64,000 bases of DNA from Cymodocea nodosa (GCA_036874045.1 CM072335.1:11428001-11492000), one strand, 5' to 3'; numbered from the stretch's first letter, positions 1 through 11,235 are shown. Numbers and translations are program-made. Notes: a model not told the origin generated them from the letters alone.

Positions 1-1337
1 ATTGTACATAAAGAAGGTGATACCTGAAGTCGTGATTCAGAGTTTAATTCATCTTCAGGATCCTCTTCTTCAAAATGAATGTCATGTTGTTCCTCTTCCA
101 AAATATTATCTTGAAGCTGCTCAGGTAAGCTTGATTCTTCAGCTTCAACAGTGTTAGGAACATTGTCAATATGCTCAACATTCATCTGTTTAGTCTCTAT
201 AGAATGTTCAGATTTCAATTTTTCCACAAATTCTGCAGCCGGTGTATCTATCTGTAATTGTTCATTTTGTTCAACAGATATTTCCATTGATTCATGCCGT
301 GAATTCTCAAACTCTGCTTCTATAGATTCCGTAGAAGGCTGGTTAACTTTTAGCTCTTCTAGAGTCTTAACAATTTCAATATCTGCAACTCGAGACAATT
401 CAACCTTTGAACTAGTTATTGCTTCAACATTGTCAATTATATTTGCAATAACTTGTTCAATGTCAGGTGCCTGATGCTCTGATTTGTTAATTTCTGCATC
501 ATCAAGACTTGTACTAATAGAAAAACTTGAGCTTATATTTGACTTGGATTTCTTCTCAAGTTTTCTAGCAAGGGAAAATAAAGTCTCATTATCTTCATCA
601 GTTTCAGTGTGTTCGAAACTGATGAGTTTATCAGATGCACAATAAGGTACAATGTCTAGACATACATTGTCCTTTGGAAATAAATTTTCATCTGATTTTC
701 CTTTTTCAAAAGACTTTGTTTCCTTAGACATAATTTTTCTGACTTTCCTTCTTCTATAACATTTTTGTTTCTCCTTTTCAAGTATTGCTGTTTTCTTTTC
801 AAATTGCACCATAAAAGTTTTCTGCTTTAATTCTTCTAAGGCACTTTCTATTGCAACGGCCTTTCCAAGACTGTCAACTTTTGTTTTGTCTACAGCAATA
901 TCTGATTCTACTTGTTTTGAATATAAAGGAGTAGGGATAGCTGATTCATGCTCTTCCTCAAATGTATGTAGTCTTGTACCATTTATAGGAGTTTGAGGAA
1001 TTCTAGTTGATGAACCTACACCTTTTTCCAAATATTTTGCATACTATTCCAAAAATGCAATCTCAACACATTTCATTCTGTATTCTCTATCATATTTACT
1101 TCGAATGCCCATGTATGTAATACTTGCATCAGTATGTTGAAGTTCTTGTCTAACTTCATCTAATATATCCTGAGAAAAGAAGTAATCTCTATAAAGTTCT
1201 TCTAACCTTTTGTCCACTCAAAATATTTTCTTGAACCAAGTACGTGGAACTTCATCATTCTCTATTTCTTTTCCTTGTGCATCTCTTCTACTTTTGCCTT
1301 TTCCTCTGCCACGACCTTTGTAGAACTTGGAGACCAT
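1..1337 (-). pseudogene. Third ORF (env-position) of copia element A, runs off window
   Basis: The ATG at 1337 opens a frame that reaches the window edge, about 445 codons, broken only by TGA at 1218-1220 and TAG at 1044-1046; the last 345 codons are open. The N-terminus is basic and glycine-rich (MVSKFYKGRGRGKGKSRR). The rest is very acidic and Glu/Lys/Ser-rich with probable coiled-coil stretches. I see no membrane segment or signal peptide. Its place downstream of pol, and a TATA-like box about 85 bp upstream, match the env-like or ORF3 position of SIRE/Maximus elements. I do not recognise a domain and assign no function. The start is chosen because it is the first ATG after the promoter-like block and the frame is long. 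Confidence 0.6.
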
Positions 1338-1339
1338 CG

Positions 1340-1845
1340 TCGCAGGTTGTAACAGCAACAAGCGAGAAAGATTTTCTTGACAAAGTTTACAAATAACCTA
1401 AGTGCCCATGTAATAAGTGTTTAAATAGGGTTTTTAGGTGTATAACTCAACGGGAAGAGAAGTCGGGCTTAAAAATAAAATAAATATTGAATAAAGCTTA
1501 TTCAATCAAAGTACCCGAAATATTCAAGTATAACTCGTTGAGTTAACTAACCTAATGAGTAAAACGCTGTCTAGAGGCAGTTTTACACGTTACCTTATCT
1601 AACATAACGTCTAGTTAGTGAACTTAAAACAATTTTTAGATGCTTCCAACTGAAACGTTCCGAAAACAACACACATGCTAAAACTTAACATTATCTTGAG
1701 AACATAGTAAACTATTTGAACATTTTGTCCTTTGAATCTAAAATAGTTTATTTGTCTTTTTAAATTATTTCATTAAGATTTTAAGAGGACATTAATTCAG
1801 ATTAACTAAGATTTGTATTTTAAATTATATTAATCTGTTTTTGAC
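1340..1845 (-). promoter_or_regulatory. Promoter-like block upstream of the copia third ORF
   Basis: On the minus strand AAACCCTATTTAAA (1420-1433) joins a telo-box-like AAACCCTA to a TATA-like TATTTAAA, 85-95 bp before the ORF start. TAACTCAACG/CGTTGAGTTA palindromes lie upstream (about 1440-1560). The block is repeated in copia B at about 42173-42645, where the same 14-mer lies at 42587-42600; similarity ends just after it. It probably makes a subgenomic RNA for the third ORF, but an LTR relic or LTR-derived segment is an alternative. Confidence 0.45.
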
Positions 1846-1849
1846 ATTG

Positions 1850-1865
1850 TTAATGCTCCCCCTAC
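1850..1865 (-). other. Purine tract between copia pol and third ORF
   Basis: Minus strand reads GTAGGGGGAGCATTAA. It resembles a copia polypurine tract, but the sequence after it does not match the 5' end of this element's LTR (TGTTGAGTATTTTTG), so it is more likely an internal or relic PPT. Copia B has the same tract at 42158-42168. Confidence 0.5.
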
Positions 1866-1959
1866 AAATATACTTGAAATATATTAAATCAAAATACAAA
1901 ATATACTTGTAGTGACAATAGATGTCAAGTATAACTATACTTTTACATTTTCTTTTTAG

Positions 1960-2926
1960 AGACTTCCGTTATCTTGACATCATCAAAAATGATTTCCAGA
2001 ATCAATTCCTACTGTATATGAATCAAAACACAACTTTGAACTAAATTTGATTAATTCAAGGAGAATAAAAGAATATATCTCAAATAAACATTTTCAAAAG
2101 TACTAATGTTGATTCAATAAATCAGTAGTCATATTGGTATAAACTATATGCGATTCAAAGATATCTGTAATTAATGAAACAACTTTTTCTTTTCAAAACA
2201 GTAAATATTGATAATTTTCTTTAAAAGTTAGTTTGAAAAGCTTGAATCATACAAGAGCTTTCTAATATACCCGTGTAAAGAGCTTCCAATCAACAATCCC
2301 AGATCTGATCAGGACCTTAGGTTGTTAGATTTAAAGAATCCTTTTTCAGGACAACAATCCTTACATACCTATCTGCTCAAGTACAAAAGGCTCGTGATCA
2401 AACTGATCAATAAACTCTCAAAGATTTTTACTTTGTAAGCACTTTTCATTTTAAGCACAGTATATATGTATTCCATTAATACAGATGCAATAAAACACAA
2501 ATCTCATACAATTTTTACTTCTATGATTGTACTGAGAATATGAATCAGTTTCAATAAGCTTATACTTTTGATTAACAGTTTAAGATGAGTTACATATAAC
2601 TTATTCTACAAGTTTAATCAATTAAGTCAAATTTATGCATGATCATATGCATTTTCCTTGATTCAAAGAAAACATTTAATCAAAATTTCAGAATGTCAGA
2701 AGTATTTAATGTTTTTCATTTACACTTCCACTTAAAATCGTAAAAACTATTAAAATTGATAAACTACTTAAAATCAATAAGATACTACTATGATTTTACA
2801 ATAAATACATAATATCTTAAGCAGCAGTTTAGATATTACTTTAGATATTTATAATAAGTATATAATATCTATGAGGTGAACAACATCATCAATAATATTT
2901 ATCTTTTTATGTGGAGTTTAAGCATT
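1960..2926 (-). repeat. Copia A 3' noncoding block, shared with the gypsy elements
   Basis: No gene. The block starts at the pol stop and is nearly the same in copia B (41107-42150). It is also clearly homologous to the 3' noncoding region of the gypsy elements (copy 1 about 29990-30616, copy 2 about 32603-33730, copy 3 about 52413-53560), in the same orientation relative to each element. The best conserved core is 2241-2430, containing words such as CAGATCTGATCAGGA and AAAAGGCTCGTGATCAAAC. Confidence 0.75.
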
Positions 2927-4860
2927 TTACACATCACGTAGCCTACAAATACCTAAATTTAATCTAATGTTGCAGAACGTATTTTCGTCTAGAGGTTTTG
3001 TAAATATATCAGCTAATTGATTTTTACTAGACACAAATTCTAATTTAATTTTTCCTTTAATTACGTTATCTCTTAGAAAATGATGTCTAACCTCTATATG
3101 TTTTGCTCTTGAATGTAATACAGGATTTTTAGAAAGATTTATTGCAGAACTACTATCACAATAAATCTTAGTTGTATCATAAGATAATCCAAAATCTTCT
3201 AATGTTTGCCTTATCCACAGAATCTGAGTGCAACACAATGCAACAGCAACATATTCAGCTTCTGTAGTAGAAAGTGCTACACAGTTTCGCTTTTTACTAA
3301 ACCATGACACCAAATTATTTCCCAATAATTGACATGTGCCACTGGTACTCTTTCTATCAGATTTAGATCCTGCATAATCAACATCAGTATATCCTATAAG
3401 ATCTATTGAACTATCCTTAGAATAATACAGTCCGAAATTTTTAGTTCCTTGTATATATCTAAATATTCTTTTAACTACAATTAAGTGTGATTCTTTAGGA
3501 TTAGATTGAAATCTAGCACAAACACACACAGCAAACATAGTATCAAGTCTACTAGCAGTCAAATAAAGTAAAGAACTAATAATACTTCTGTATTTTCTTT
3601 GATCTATAGATTTTCCTATGTCATCAATATCTAACTTTAAAGTAGTACTTATAGGAGTTCCTCGAATCCTTGTATCATTAAAATTAAATTTCTTAAGCAT
3701 TTCATCTGCATATTTTTCCTGATTTAAAAATATACCTTTATCCATTTGCTTAATTTGAAGTCCTAGAAAATATGAAAGTTCTCCTATCCTACTCATTTCA
3801 AATTGATTAGTCAACTCTTCAGAGAATATTTCTATCAACTTATCAGAGGTTGCTCCAAAGATTATATCATCCACGTATATTTGAGCAACAATCTGATCTT
3901 TACCATCTCTCTTAATAACTAGAGTATGATCCACTTTTCCCATGATATAGCCTTTTTCTATTAAAAAAGTAGACAATCTTTCATACCATGATCTAGGTGC
4001 TTGCTTCAAACCATATAAGGCTTTCTTCAATTTATACACAAAGTCAGGATTTTTAATATCTTCAAATCCAGGTGGTTGTTTTACATAGACTTCTTCATTA
4101 ATTAAACCATTTAGAAATGCACTCTTTACATCCATTTGATATAATTTAAAATCCATATAACAAGCATAGGCCAATAATATTCTAATACTTTCTAACCTAG
4201 CCATAGGAGCAAATGTTTCATCGTAATCTAATCCTTCTTCCTGTGTATACCCTTGTGCAACTAATCTAGCTTTATTCCTTATAATTTGACCAGTTTCGTT
4301 AGTTTTCTTTCTAAAGATCCACTTTGTACCTATTATGGACTGATTTTCTGGTGGAGAGACTAATTCCCATACATCATTTCTGATGAATTGATTTAGTTCT
4401 TCTTGCATTGCCACTATCCAATTTTCATCAGATAATGCTTCTTGTATATTCCTTGGTTCCACCATAGAAACAAACATACACATACTATTTAAATTTACTG
4501 AAGCTCTAGTTTTAACTCCCTCATTAATATTACCAATGACTTGAGTAATGGGATGTGATGAAGAATAACGCCAATTTCTCTCATTTTCCTCAATATTCTC
4601 ATCAACATCTGAAAGTCCATCACTTTCATCATTAGTTTGATCATTTAAGTTCATATTTTTGATTTTCTCAGATAAATCATCAATCTCTCTATTGATCTCT
4701 AACTCATTTGGAAAATTGATCATATCATCATTATCAGCTTTAGATTGAGATTCTCTAAGAGAATTTTCATTGAAGCTTACATGGAGGGTTTCTTCAATAG
4801 TCCTAGAAGTCTTGTTATATACTCTATAGGCTTTACTTCTAGTAGAGTAACCTACAAAAA
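2927..4860 (-). pseudogene. Copia A reverse transcriptase / RNase H
   Basis: The open stretch 4723-2927 (598 codons) continues the upstream integrase frame. It holds the copia RT core (WIFRKKTNETG, then the YVDD catalytic box in QIYVDDIIFG near residue 280) and RNase H with its acidic residues in TDVDYAGSKSDRKS, STTEAEYVA and IYCDSSSAI. It ends at the normal place after the GICRLRDV motif. RT and RNase H look intact here; the polyprotein is broken upstream by TGA near 4860 (SDE*IFVGYS). Copia B carries the same region at 39413-41106 on the other strand. Confidence 0.88.
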
Positions 4861-5305
4861 TTCATTCATCCGATTTGGCTTGAAATTTATCCCTTTTATC
4901 CTTAGTATTAAGAATAAAACACTTGCAGCCAAATGGTTTCATATAGGAAATTTTTGGAATCCTATTAAACATAATTTCAAAAGGAGTTTTATTAACAGGA
5001 GGTCTTAAATGACTTCTGTAAATAACATAACAAGCTGTATTTACTACTTCAGCCCAAAGATTTTGAGGTAACTTATGTTCATTCAACATAGTTCTGGCCA
5101 TTTATTCAAGTGATCTATTCTTTCTCTCAACAACACCATTTTGACACGGTGCTCTTGGGAAAGAAAATCTGTGATTAATGCCATGCTCATTACAATAGTT
5201 ATCCATTTGATCATTATCAAGTTCAGTTCCATGATCACTCCTAAGTTTTTGAATAGAGACACTTTGCTCATTTTGAACAAAATTGCAAAACATTTTAAAT
5301 TTTTC
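4861..5305 (-). pseudogene. Copia A integrase, C-terminal part, internally deleted
   Basis: The frame encodes the second half of a retroviral-type integrase core: LRSDHGTELDN carries the second catalytic Asp and NGVVERKNRSLE the catalytic Glu, followed by the usual WAEVVNTACYVIYR and KPFGCKCFIL. The region around the first catalytic Asp (the DLFGP motif seen in copia C at 43354-43635) is absent between about 5300 and 5340, so the enzyme is dead. A TAA at about 5100-5102 also interrupts the frame between LE and MARTML. Confidence 0.8.
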
Positions 5306-6200
5306 AAAAACTTCTGTCTAAGACTCTCTTGCTTGAAATATCAATTTTGGATTTAAAAGAGTTTTTGTGAAGTTTACCTAACTCACATGCATCACACATA
5401 AAGTTCTTTGAGTATTTAATCTTTGGTAAACCTCTCACTAAATGTTTTCTAGATAGTTTATGTAAGAGTCTCATATTTATATGCTCAATCCTTCTATGTC
5501 ATAGATATGCATCACTAGTTTCAGCTAGCAAACATGAATTTAAATCAACTACACCAGAAGGTAAAGATAAAATACATACAGAACCTTTTTTTTTAGCAAT
5601 AAACTTAATTTCATCTGTATTTTTATTAATTATTTTGCATACATTATCTTCAAACACTACATAATATGCATTTTCAATTAGTTTTATGACACTTAGCAAA
5701 TTAAATCCTAGGTTTTCTACATATAGTACATTCGAAATTACACAAGTAGGAGTTATTTGAACATTGCCCATACCTATGATTTTATCTTTGCTTTTGTTTC
5801 CAAATGTTACACTTCCTTTTATGGTATTTGTAAAATTTTGTAATAGACTTTTTTATCCGGTCATGTGACTTTACGCTCCACTGTCTAAGATCCATTTTGA
5901 TGTTGTTTCCTCCTGCAACACAAATTAAGAAAAACTTTTTCTTGGTACCCAATGTTGTTGAGGACCAAGTTCATTAAACACATATTTCTTCTTTTTGTTT
6001 AAAAATAGTTTAACATTATCATTTATATTCTTATTAGTTGTAAGTACTATTGATTTATCATTAGCTTCATACTCACATATAGCATTATTGCTTTTGCAAT
6101 CATTCTTTTTGTTTTCAGATGTAGTATAATCAAGACCAAACATATTTTTATCAGATGTTAATTTATTTTGGTGATGCTTATACATTTCTGTAAGTTCATA
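5306..6200 (-). pseudogene. Copia A protease and pre-integrase region
   Basis: Reading leftwards, the frame continues from gag through a Lys/Asn-rich stretch ending in GPQQHWVPRKSFS, then the protease motif WILDSGA (around 5890), then the pre-integrase domain (NVLYVENLGFNLLSV, HRRIEHINMRLLHKL, FMCDACELGKLHK). The motifs fix the order gag-PR-INT. In-frame stops are present, including one where Trp of the usual WH motif became TGA (near 5500). The whole stretch appears to have been one gag-pol frame. Confidence 0.78.
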
Positions 6201-8183
6201 TCAAGATTTTGTACTTGTATTAACACTTTCCATACATACAAAATCTTTTTCTGCACAAGAATTTTTTGTTTTATCACATGCAGAATGAGTAATTGGTCTA
6301 ATACTAGTGTATTGAATTATATGCTCAGGTTTCTGAATTTTAAGTTTACTACAATTGTCTAAAATTTTAGAAACATTAGGAACTGAATTTCCAAAACAAG
6401 AAACAAGATTTTTAGAAACATTTTTAGTCATGTTAGAAGTACAATTTGACAAATCACATTGATTTATATTATTACTGCATGATTCATCCCTTGAAGTACC
6501 TACTTCTACATATTTATTACCTTGCTTCATAATAAAAGGAATTTTAGTCTTAGATTTACTTGAACTGCAACTAAGAAATCCTTTATTGGCTTGAGATTCA
6601 GGATATTCAGCATAATCAAATCCTAAGCCAAATTTATAAGACACCGCAGGGGTACTAGTTAGTTTGTCTAACTTAGTTTGACTTAAATTCCATTTCTCAA
6701 AGGTAGAATTTAAATCTTGCTCTCTCAATTTTAATTTTTCTATCTCTAATTCAAGTTCATTTATATTGTTTCTCAACATTTCATTTTCAGATTCTATCTT
6801 TAATTTTTCAGCATTTATATTCTGTATTTGTTCATGCAAGATACATTCATTAAATCTAAATTTTTGCAAATCTCTAGTATGATTTTCATTATCACATTTA
6901 AACTTTTCTAAAGTAGTAGACAGGAAACAATTTTCTTCTTCCATAATGGATGAAGATTTTCTAATATTCTTATTTTCTAGTTTACATACTTTAAGTCTTT
7001 GTAATAATGCATGATAAGCACATAATAATTCATCAAAGTTGAAATCTGAATGACTTTCAAGATCAGATATTACCTCAGACTCATCTGCCATGAAGCACAC
7101 ATGAGCAACGTCTTCTAACTCTTGTTCTCCTTCTGAATGTGAAGATTTTGATGTTGATTCCTCAGATTCAGACTCTTCAGACGTGTCATCCCAAGTGACC
7201 TTCAAAGCCTTTTTCTTGTAAAACTTTTTCTGAGTTTTCTGAGCCGTCTTCTTCTGATTTGTCCTACTTTGCTTTTCATTTTTCCTCATAGGACAATCTA
7301 GAGAAAGATGTCCAGGTTTCTTACAGTTGTAACATACATACTTTCTAGATGAAGAATTCTTGTCATTCAATGATTTTGACGTTGAGGGTTTATCATTTTT
7401 GTTCCTTTGCTGTTTCCTAGCTTTCCATGCTTTCTTGAATTTCCTAGTCAGCAAAATCAAATCCTCATCAGAATCAGTAGATATATCAGAATCTGAATTA
7501 ATTTTGAAGGCTATTTCTTTCTTCATTTTTAGTTTGTTGTGACTCAGTGATTCATTTAATTGAACTTCATAAGCTGTTAAATTTCTTATAAGTTCATTCA
7601 TAGTATAAACATTTAAATCTTGTGATTCCTCAATTGGTGTTACTTTCTGAGACCATTTAGAACTTAGGGATTTGAGAATTTTCCTCACCAAATCCTTTTG
7701 TTCAAAATTCTTTCCTAAACATTTTAAAGAGTTTATGATATCAAGAGATCTGGAAAACATCTCAGAAATATTTTTGTCTTCATGCATCTTAAAGAGTTCA
7801 TACTTATGAATCAACATGTTTATTTTAGTCTCTTTAACTTGAGAAGTACCTTCATGTGAAACTTCTAATGCATGCCACACCTCATAAGCAGATTTATATG
7901 CTGACACTTTACTGAACTGTTCATAACTCAATGCACAAAATAAAATATTTAAGCCTTTAGCATTCAAAGTTTCATTTTCTTTTTCAGTAATTATCCAAGT
8001 ATTATGAGGAATAGTTAACAGAGTATATGGTTTAGAAATCATGAACCACAATTTATGATCTATACTTTGAAGAAAAACAGTCATCCTATATTTCCAATAT
8101 TCAAAATCTATTCCATCAAATAAAGGAGGATGATTAAGATTTTGGCCTTCATATAAAGAAAAATTACCATTTCCAATAGCCAT
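6201..8183 (-). CDS. gag: Copia A gag polyprotein (capsid and nucleocapsid)
   Basis: 660 codons from the ATG at 8183, close to the PBS as expected. The N-terminus (LFDGIDFEYWKYRM) starts the copia gag capsid domain, over about residues 1-230. A CCHC zinc knuckle, CYNCKKPGHLSLDCP, lies near residues 283-297 and would bind genomic RNA. A Ser/Glu-rich linker and a long coiled coil (about residues 385-490) follow; this extra C-terminal length is usual for SIRE-type gags. The TGA at 6201-6203 may have replaced Trp, because the same frame continues into protease. This is the longest intact retroelement ORF in the window. Confidence 0.85.
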   Translation of the reverse strand: MAIGNGNFSLYEGQNLNHPPLFDGIDFEYWKYRMTVFLQSIDHKLWFMISKPYTLLTIPHNTWIITEKENETLNAKGLNILFCALSYEQFSKVSAYKSAYEVWHALEVSHEGTSQVKETKINMLIHKYELFKMHEDKNISEMFSRSLDIINSLKCLGKNFEQKDLVRKILKSLSSKWSQKVTPIEESQDLNVYTMNELIRNLTAYEVQLNESLSHNKLKMKKEIAFKINSDSDISTDSDEDLILLTRKFKKAWKARKQQRNKNDKPSTSKSLNDKNSSSRKYVCYNCKKPGHLSLDCPMRKNEKQSRTNQKKTAQKTQKKFYKKKALKVTWDDTSEESESEESTSKSSHSEGEQELEDVAHVCFMADESEVISDLESHSDFNFDELLCAYHALLQRLKVCKLENKNIRKSSSIMEEENCFLSTTLEKFKCDNENHTRDLQKFRFNECILHEQIQNINAEKLKIESENEMLRNNINELELEIEKLKLREQDLNSTFEKWNLSQTKLDKLTSTPAVSYKFGLGFDYAEYPESQANKGFLSCSSSKSKTKIPFIMKQGNKYVEVGTSRDESCSNNINQCDLSNCTSNMTKNVSKNLVSCFGNSVPNVSKILDNCSKLKIQKPEHIIQYTSIRPITHSACDKTKNSCAEKDFVCMESVNTSTKS

Positions 8184-8369
8184 TTTACCTTAGATTTTTC
8201 AACCTATTTGATTTTAAATAGTCTAAAAACCTTAAAACAACTTGAGCCTTAAATCAAGAAAGTTAAACGTATGCTCAGATATTAATTTTTGTTTAAAAAC
8301 AAGGAAGGTAGAATAAGCAATGATATTAAATAAGTTGGTATCGATTTTATATCAAAGATTATTAACAAA
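8184..8369 (-). other. Copia A 5' untranslated leader
   Basis: About 185 bp of AT-rich sequence between the primer site and the gag start. I see no ORF in it. Confidence 0.6.
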
Positions 8370-8381
8370 GCTCTGATACCA
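8370..8381 (-). promoter_or_regulatory. Copia A primer binding site (initiator tRNA-Met)
   Basis: Minus strand reads TGGTATCAGAGC, the standard plant copia PBS complementary to the 3' end of initiator tRNA-Met, two bases inside the LTR end. Confidence 0.93.
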
Positions 8382-8383
8382 CT

Positions 8384-9954
8384 TGTAGGATCGTATGGCT
8401 ACACAAGAGGGGGGTGAATTGTGTATCTTTAATATTTTCTAAAATATAATTGAAACTTTAAAACTCAAAAACAAGTTGAGACATTGTTTTCATAAAATCA
8501 TTTTTATTCAAGGTTTTGAATTACAATATACAATTCAATTCTCCTCAAAAATTGTAGATGCAATTATATTTCGATACCATGTATCATTTAAACAATTTTA
8601 TAACTACAAACAAAGAAAACTAATTTGCGGAATTTAAAACTTTTCTCCCTGTTTGAGATCTTTCTTCTTCTTCTTTTTCTACTTTAGCAATTCTTTAGTG
8701 ACGAATATCTTGTCTTTTCATGCTTCACCGAATTTGCTTTCTTCTGATACTTCAAATCTTCAGTGACGAAAATCTTACCTTTTTATGCTTCACTGAACTT
8801 TCTTCCACTTGAGAGATTTTTCCCGAAGAGGTGTTTTTGATCCCTGAAAAAGATTTTTCTTTTGGTGTGCAGGGATAGTTTGATCCTTGAATAGATTTTT
8901 CATTTTGTGTGCAAGGATAAATTGATCAACGAGAATTCTATGCCTTTTATACTGTATCTTCATTTCATGCATATCCTTCACGTTTAACCACTACGAGTTT
9001 TCCACTTCTCCACGTCTTTTCTTTTTCCTTCATCGAAACACACACGTTCTAACCCACGTTTATATTTTGAATTTTCTTTAATCATTAGTCTTGGATCTCT
9101 GAAAAATTTCCTGCAAAATAAACTTTCTCGTCCAAAAGTTTTTCATCAGTATAATAAGAAGTCGTTACTTTAATGTTAACTAAACGAGTAACACAAGTAT
9201 ATATATAACTTAACGTTTCTAACTTAACAAGTTCCTCATGTGCCATTTCACGTGACAAGTACTATAACTAACTCAACGAACTATGTCCGTGGTGTTATGC
9301 TATCTCAACGAACCATCTCCATTGTGTTATGATAACTCAGCGAACCATTTCCGTTGTGTTATGATAACTCAACGAACCAGTAATAAACAAATGTTTTTAT
9401 AATAAGAATTTTACCACGTGCAAAAATAACAACTTAAGTTTATAAGGCTAACCTAACGCGTTGCCTTAGTGTTCAATATAGCAACTCAACGCGTTTAGTT
9501 ATGTTAACTTAACGAGTTAAACATGTGCACCTCACGTGATACAATACAACATTCATAACTTATAATTTCACCACGTGTATAACACTAACTTAACGAGTTT
9601 GTCTCTTCTTTTACTCACTAACTTAACGAGTTATCACGTGACCTATTTTAACCTTTAAGCCTCTAACTTAACGAGTTGTCTAAACAAGCACTATTCATGA
9701 TACAGAAGATATAACATTAAAACATATCATGCTTTTCAATAAAAACACATGTTAACTTAACGTTTAGCTAAATGAGAAATTAATGCAACGAAATGACTAG
9801 ATATTAACTTCAGATCTAATACAGACAAGTATTTATATCAGTAAGCTTTTTCTGTATTAATTGATGATTTTAATTTCTTTTTACAAGCAATAGTAATTGA
9901 GGAAATATGATTATTTTCATTCAGCACACATCATCAAAACAAAAATACTCAACA
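8384..9954 (-). mobile_element. Copia A 5' LTR (1571 bp)
   Basis: On the plus strand it starts TGTAGGATCGTATGGC and ends ATACTCAACA, i.e. TG...CA in either reading. A full homologous solo LTR lies at 61885-63440 and confirms both ends. It contains many copies of TAACTCAACG/CGTTGAGTTA, TTAACGAG and CACGTG between about 9160 and 9780, the likely U3 enhancer region. To the right the sequence resumes inside a gypsy LTR. Confidence 0.9.
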
Positions 9955-11117
9955 GTAACGATAGTTGGTGTGGTACTTTGGAGAATTGCCGATACTACTT
10001 GCAGAAAGCTCGGTGCTCCTTTGTACACACTGGCCGTCCATCGATTACACACACTTTTCTTCTTTTTCTTCTTTTCTTTTATATTTCTTTAGTAGTAATT
10101 GTTTCTGCTTGAATGATCGGTTGGATTTCCTTCATTTGTATCAACGACAATGATTTCTTCTCCCTGCGTGATACGTGCAAACGTGGTTTTTCTCTTCCAA
10201 CTGTTTGTTCCTACAATCGCTACAATAGCATATTAGAAAATAAATAGTCTATGGAGTTACAGATAACTCAACGGACTTTCTTCGTTGATTTAACTATAAA
10301 ACATGTGCATAAATTTAACTATCCGATGCTTAGGTGCATTTCGGATACTTCAAACTTAACTATCCGATGGCCAGATACATTTCGGATACTTATAAATTTA
10401 ACTATCCGATGCTCAGATGCATTTTGGATAGTTACAGATAACTCACTGATATATAACTTAAATAAATCTACCAGATCTCGACACGTGTCAATAGTAGTTT
10501 AATCATAAAATAAACATTTCGGAGAGTTACAGAGCTAACTATTCGATGCTCAGATGCATTTCGGATAGTTAAAGATAACTCACCGAAAATCCACTTAAGT
10601 CACTTTCCCAAAACATGACACATGTCCTCAGTTATTTTATAAATAAAAAGAGATTTCGAAGAGTTACACATATAACTGTCTGATGCCTAGCTGCAATTTC
10701 GGATAGTTATAGATAACTCACCGAAAGTTCACTTAAGTCAAGCATTATGGTTTCAACACGTGTACATTAGGAAATAATAAAATATTCTTTCAAAACATAA
10801 CTGTTCGACAATTTAAACACAACTATCCGAAATACGTTCAGTCTATTAAACATAACAGTCCGAAATATGTTCGGTATGTTTAACATAACTGTCCGAAATA
10901 TTAGAAAATTCAGATACTTAAGAATTTTACAGCCTACAAATTACCGATAGTTTAGAAATGTACTAAATTAACACTAATTCCCCAAAAATAAGCAGATTCT
11001 TTAATTAAAGCATATAATAGTGCAATTATAAAATAATGACTTAATTCTCATATGATATGCTAAATATTATGCAATTAACAATCATTTAACCGTTAATAAT
11101 ATGCACTTTTTCATAAT
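9955..11117 (-). mobile_element. Gypsy LTR remnant (5' part of LTR) left of 5S array 1
   Basis: Homologous, in the same direction, to the minus-strand gypsy LTRs at 30618-32583 and 50409-52374. Copia A interrupts it at 9955. Its other end stops a few bases short of the LTR 5' terminus (GCACTTTTTCAT at 11103-11114), where the 5S array begins. It carries tandem hairpin-forming words AACTATCCGA...TCGGATAGTT (10310-10720). With the plus-strand LTR at 16408-18279 it forms an inverted repeat around array 1. Confidence 0.82.
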
Positions 11118-11235
11118 AAGTGCAGCACAAGGACTTCCCAAGAGGTCACCCATCTTAGTACTACTCTCGCCCAAACACATTTAATTTTGGAGTTCTGATG
11201 AGATCCTGTGCTTTTGTGTTGGAATGATCGCACTC
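11118..11235 (-). pseudogene. 5S rRNA-like unit 1-1
   Basis: The reverse strand matches plant 5S rRNA with scattered transitions. The intermediate element (GCGAGA) is unchanged. The right neighbour of this end is the near-terminal base of a gypsy LTR, so the array begins exactly at a 5S 3' end. Confidence 0.8.

Larger units (their letters stand above)
1..9954 (-). mobile_element. Copia element A (SIRE/Maximus-like), 3' LTR outside window
   Basis: A Ty1/copia LTR retrotransposon read from right to left: 5' LTR (8384-9954), PBS, gag, protease, integrase, RT, RNase H, a long 3' noncoding block, a purine tract, a promoter-like block and a third ORF that leaves the window. The integrase-before-RT order and the initiator-Met primer site identify copia. 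A gag of more than 600 residues plus an ORF downstream of pol is typical of the SIRE/Maximus lineage. The right end breaks a gypsy LTR (sequence resumes at 9955). The internal part has several nonsense changes and an integrase deletion, so this copy cannot be autonomous. Confidence 0.85.

Noticed and set aside
9897..10502. Short plus-strand ORFs of 60-83 codons
   Set aside because: They lie in LTR sequence with hairpin repeats, overlap each other in different frames and are not conserved.
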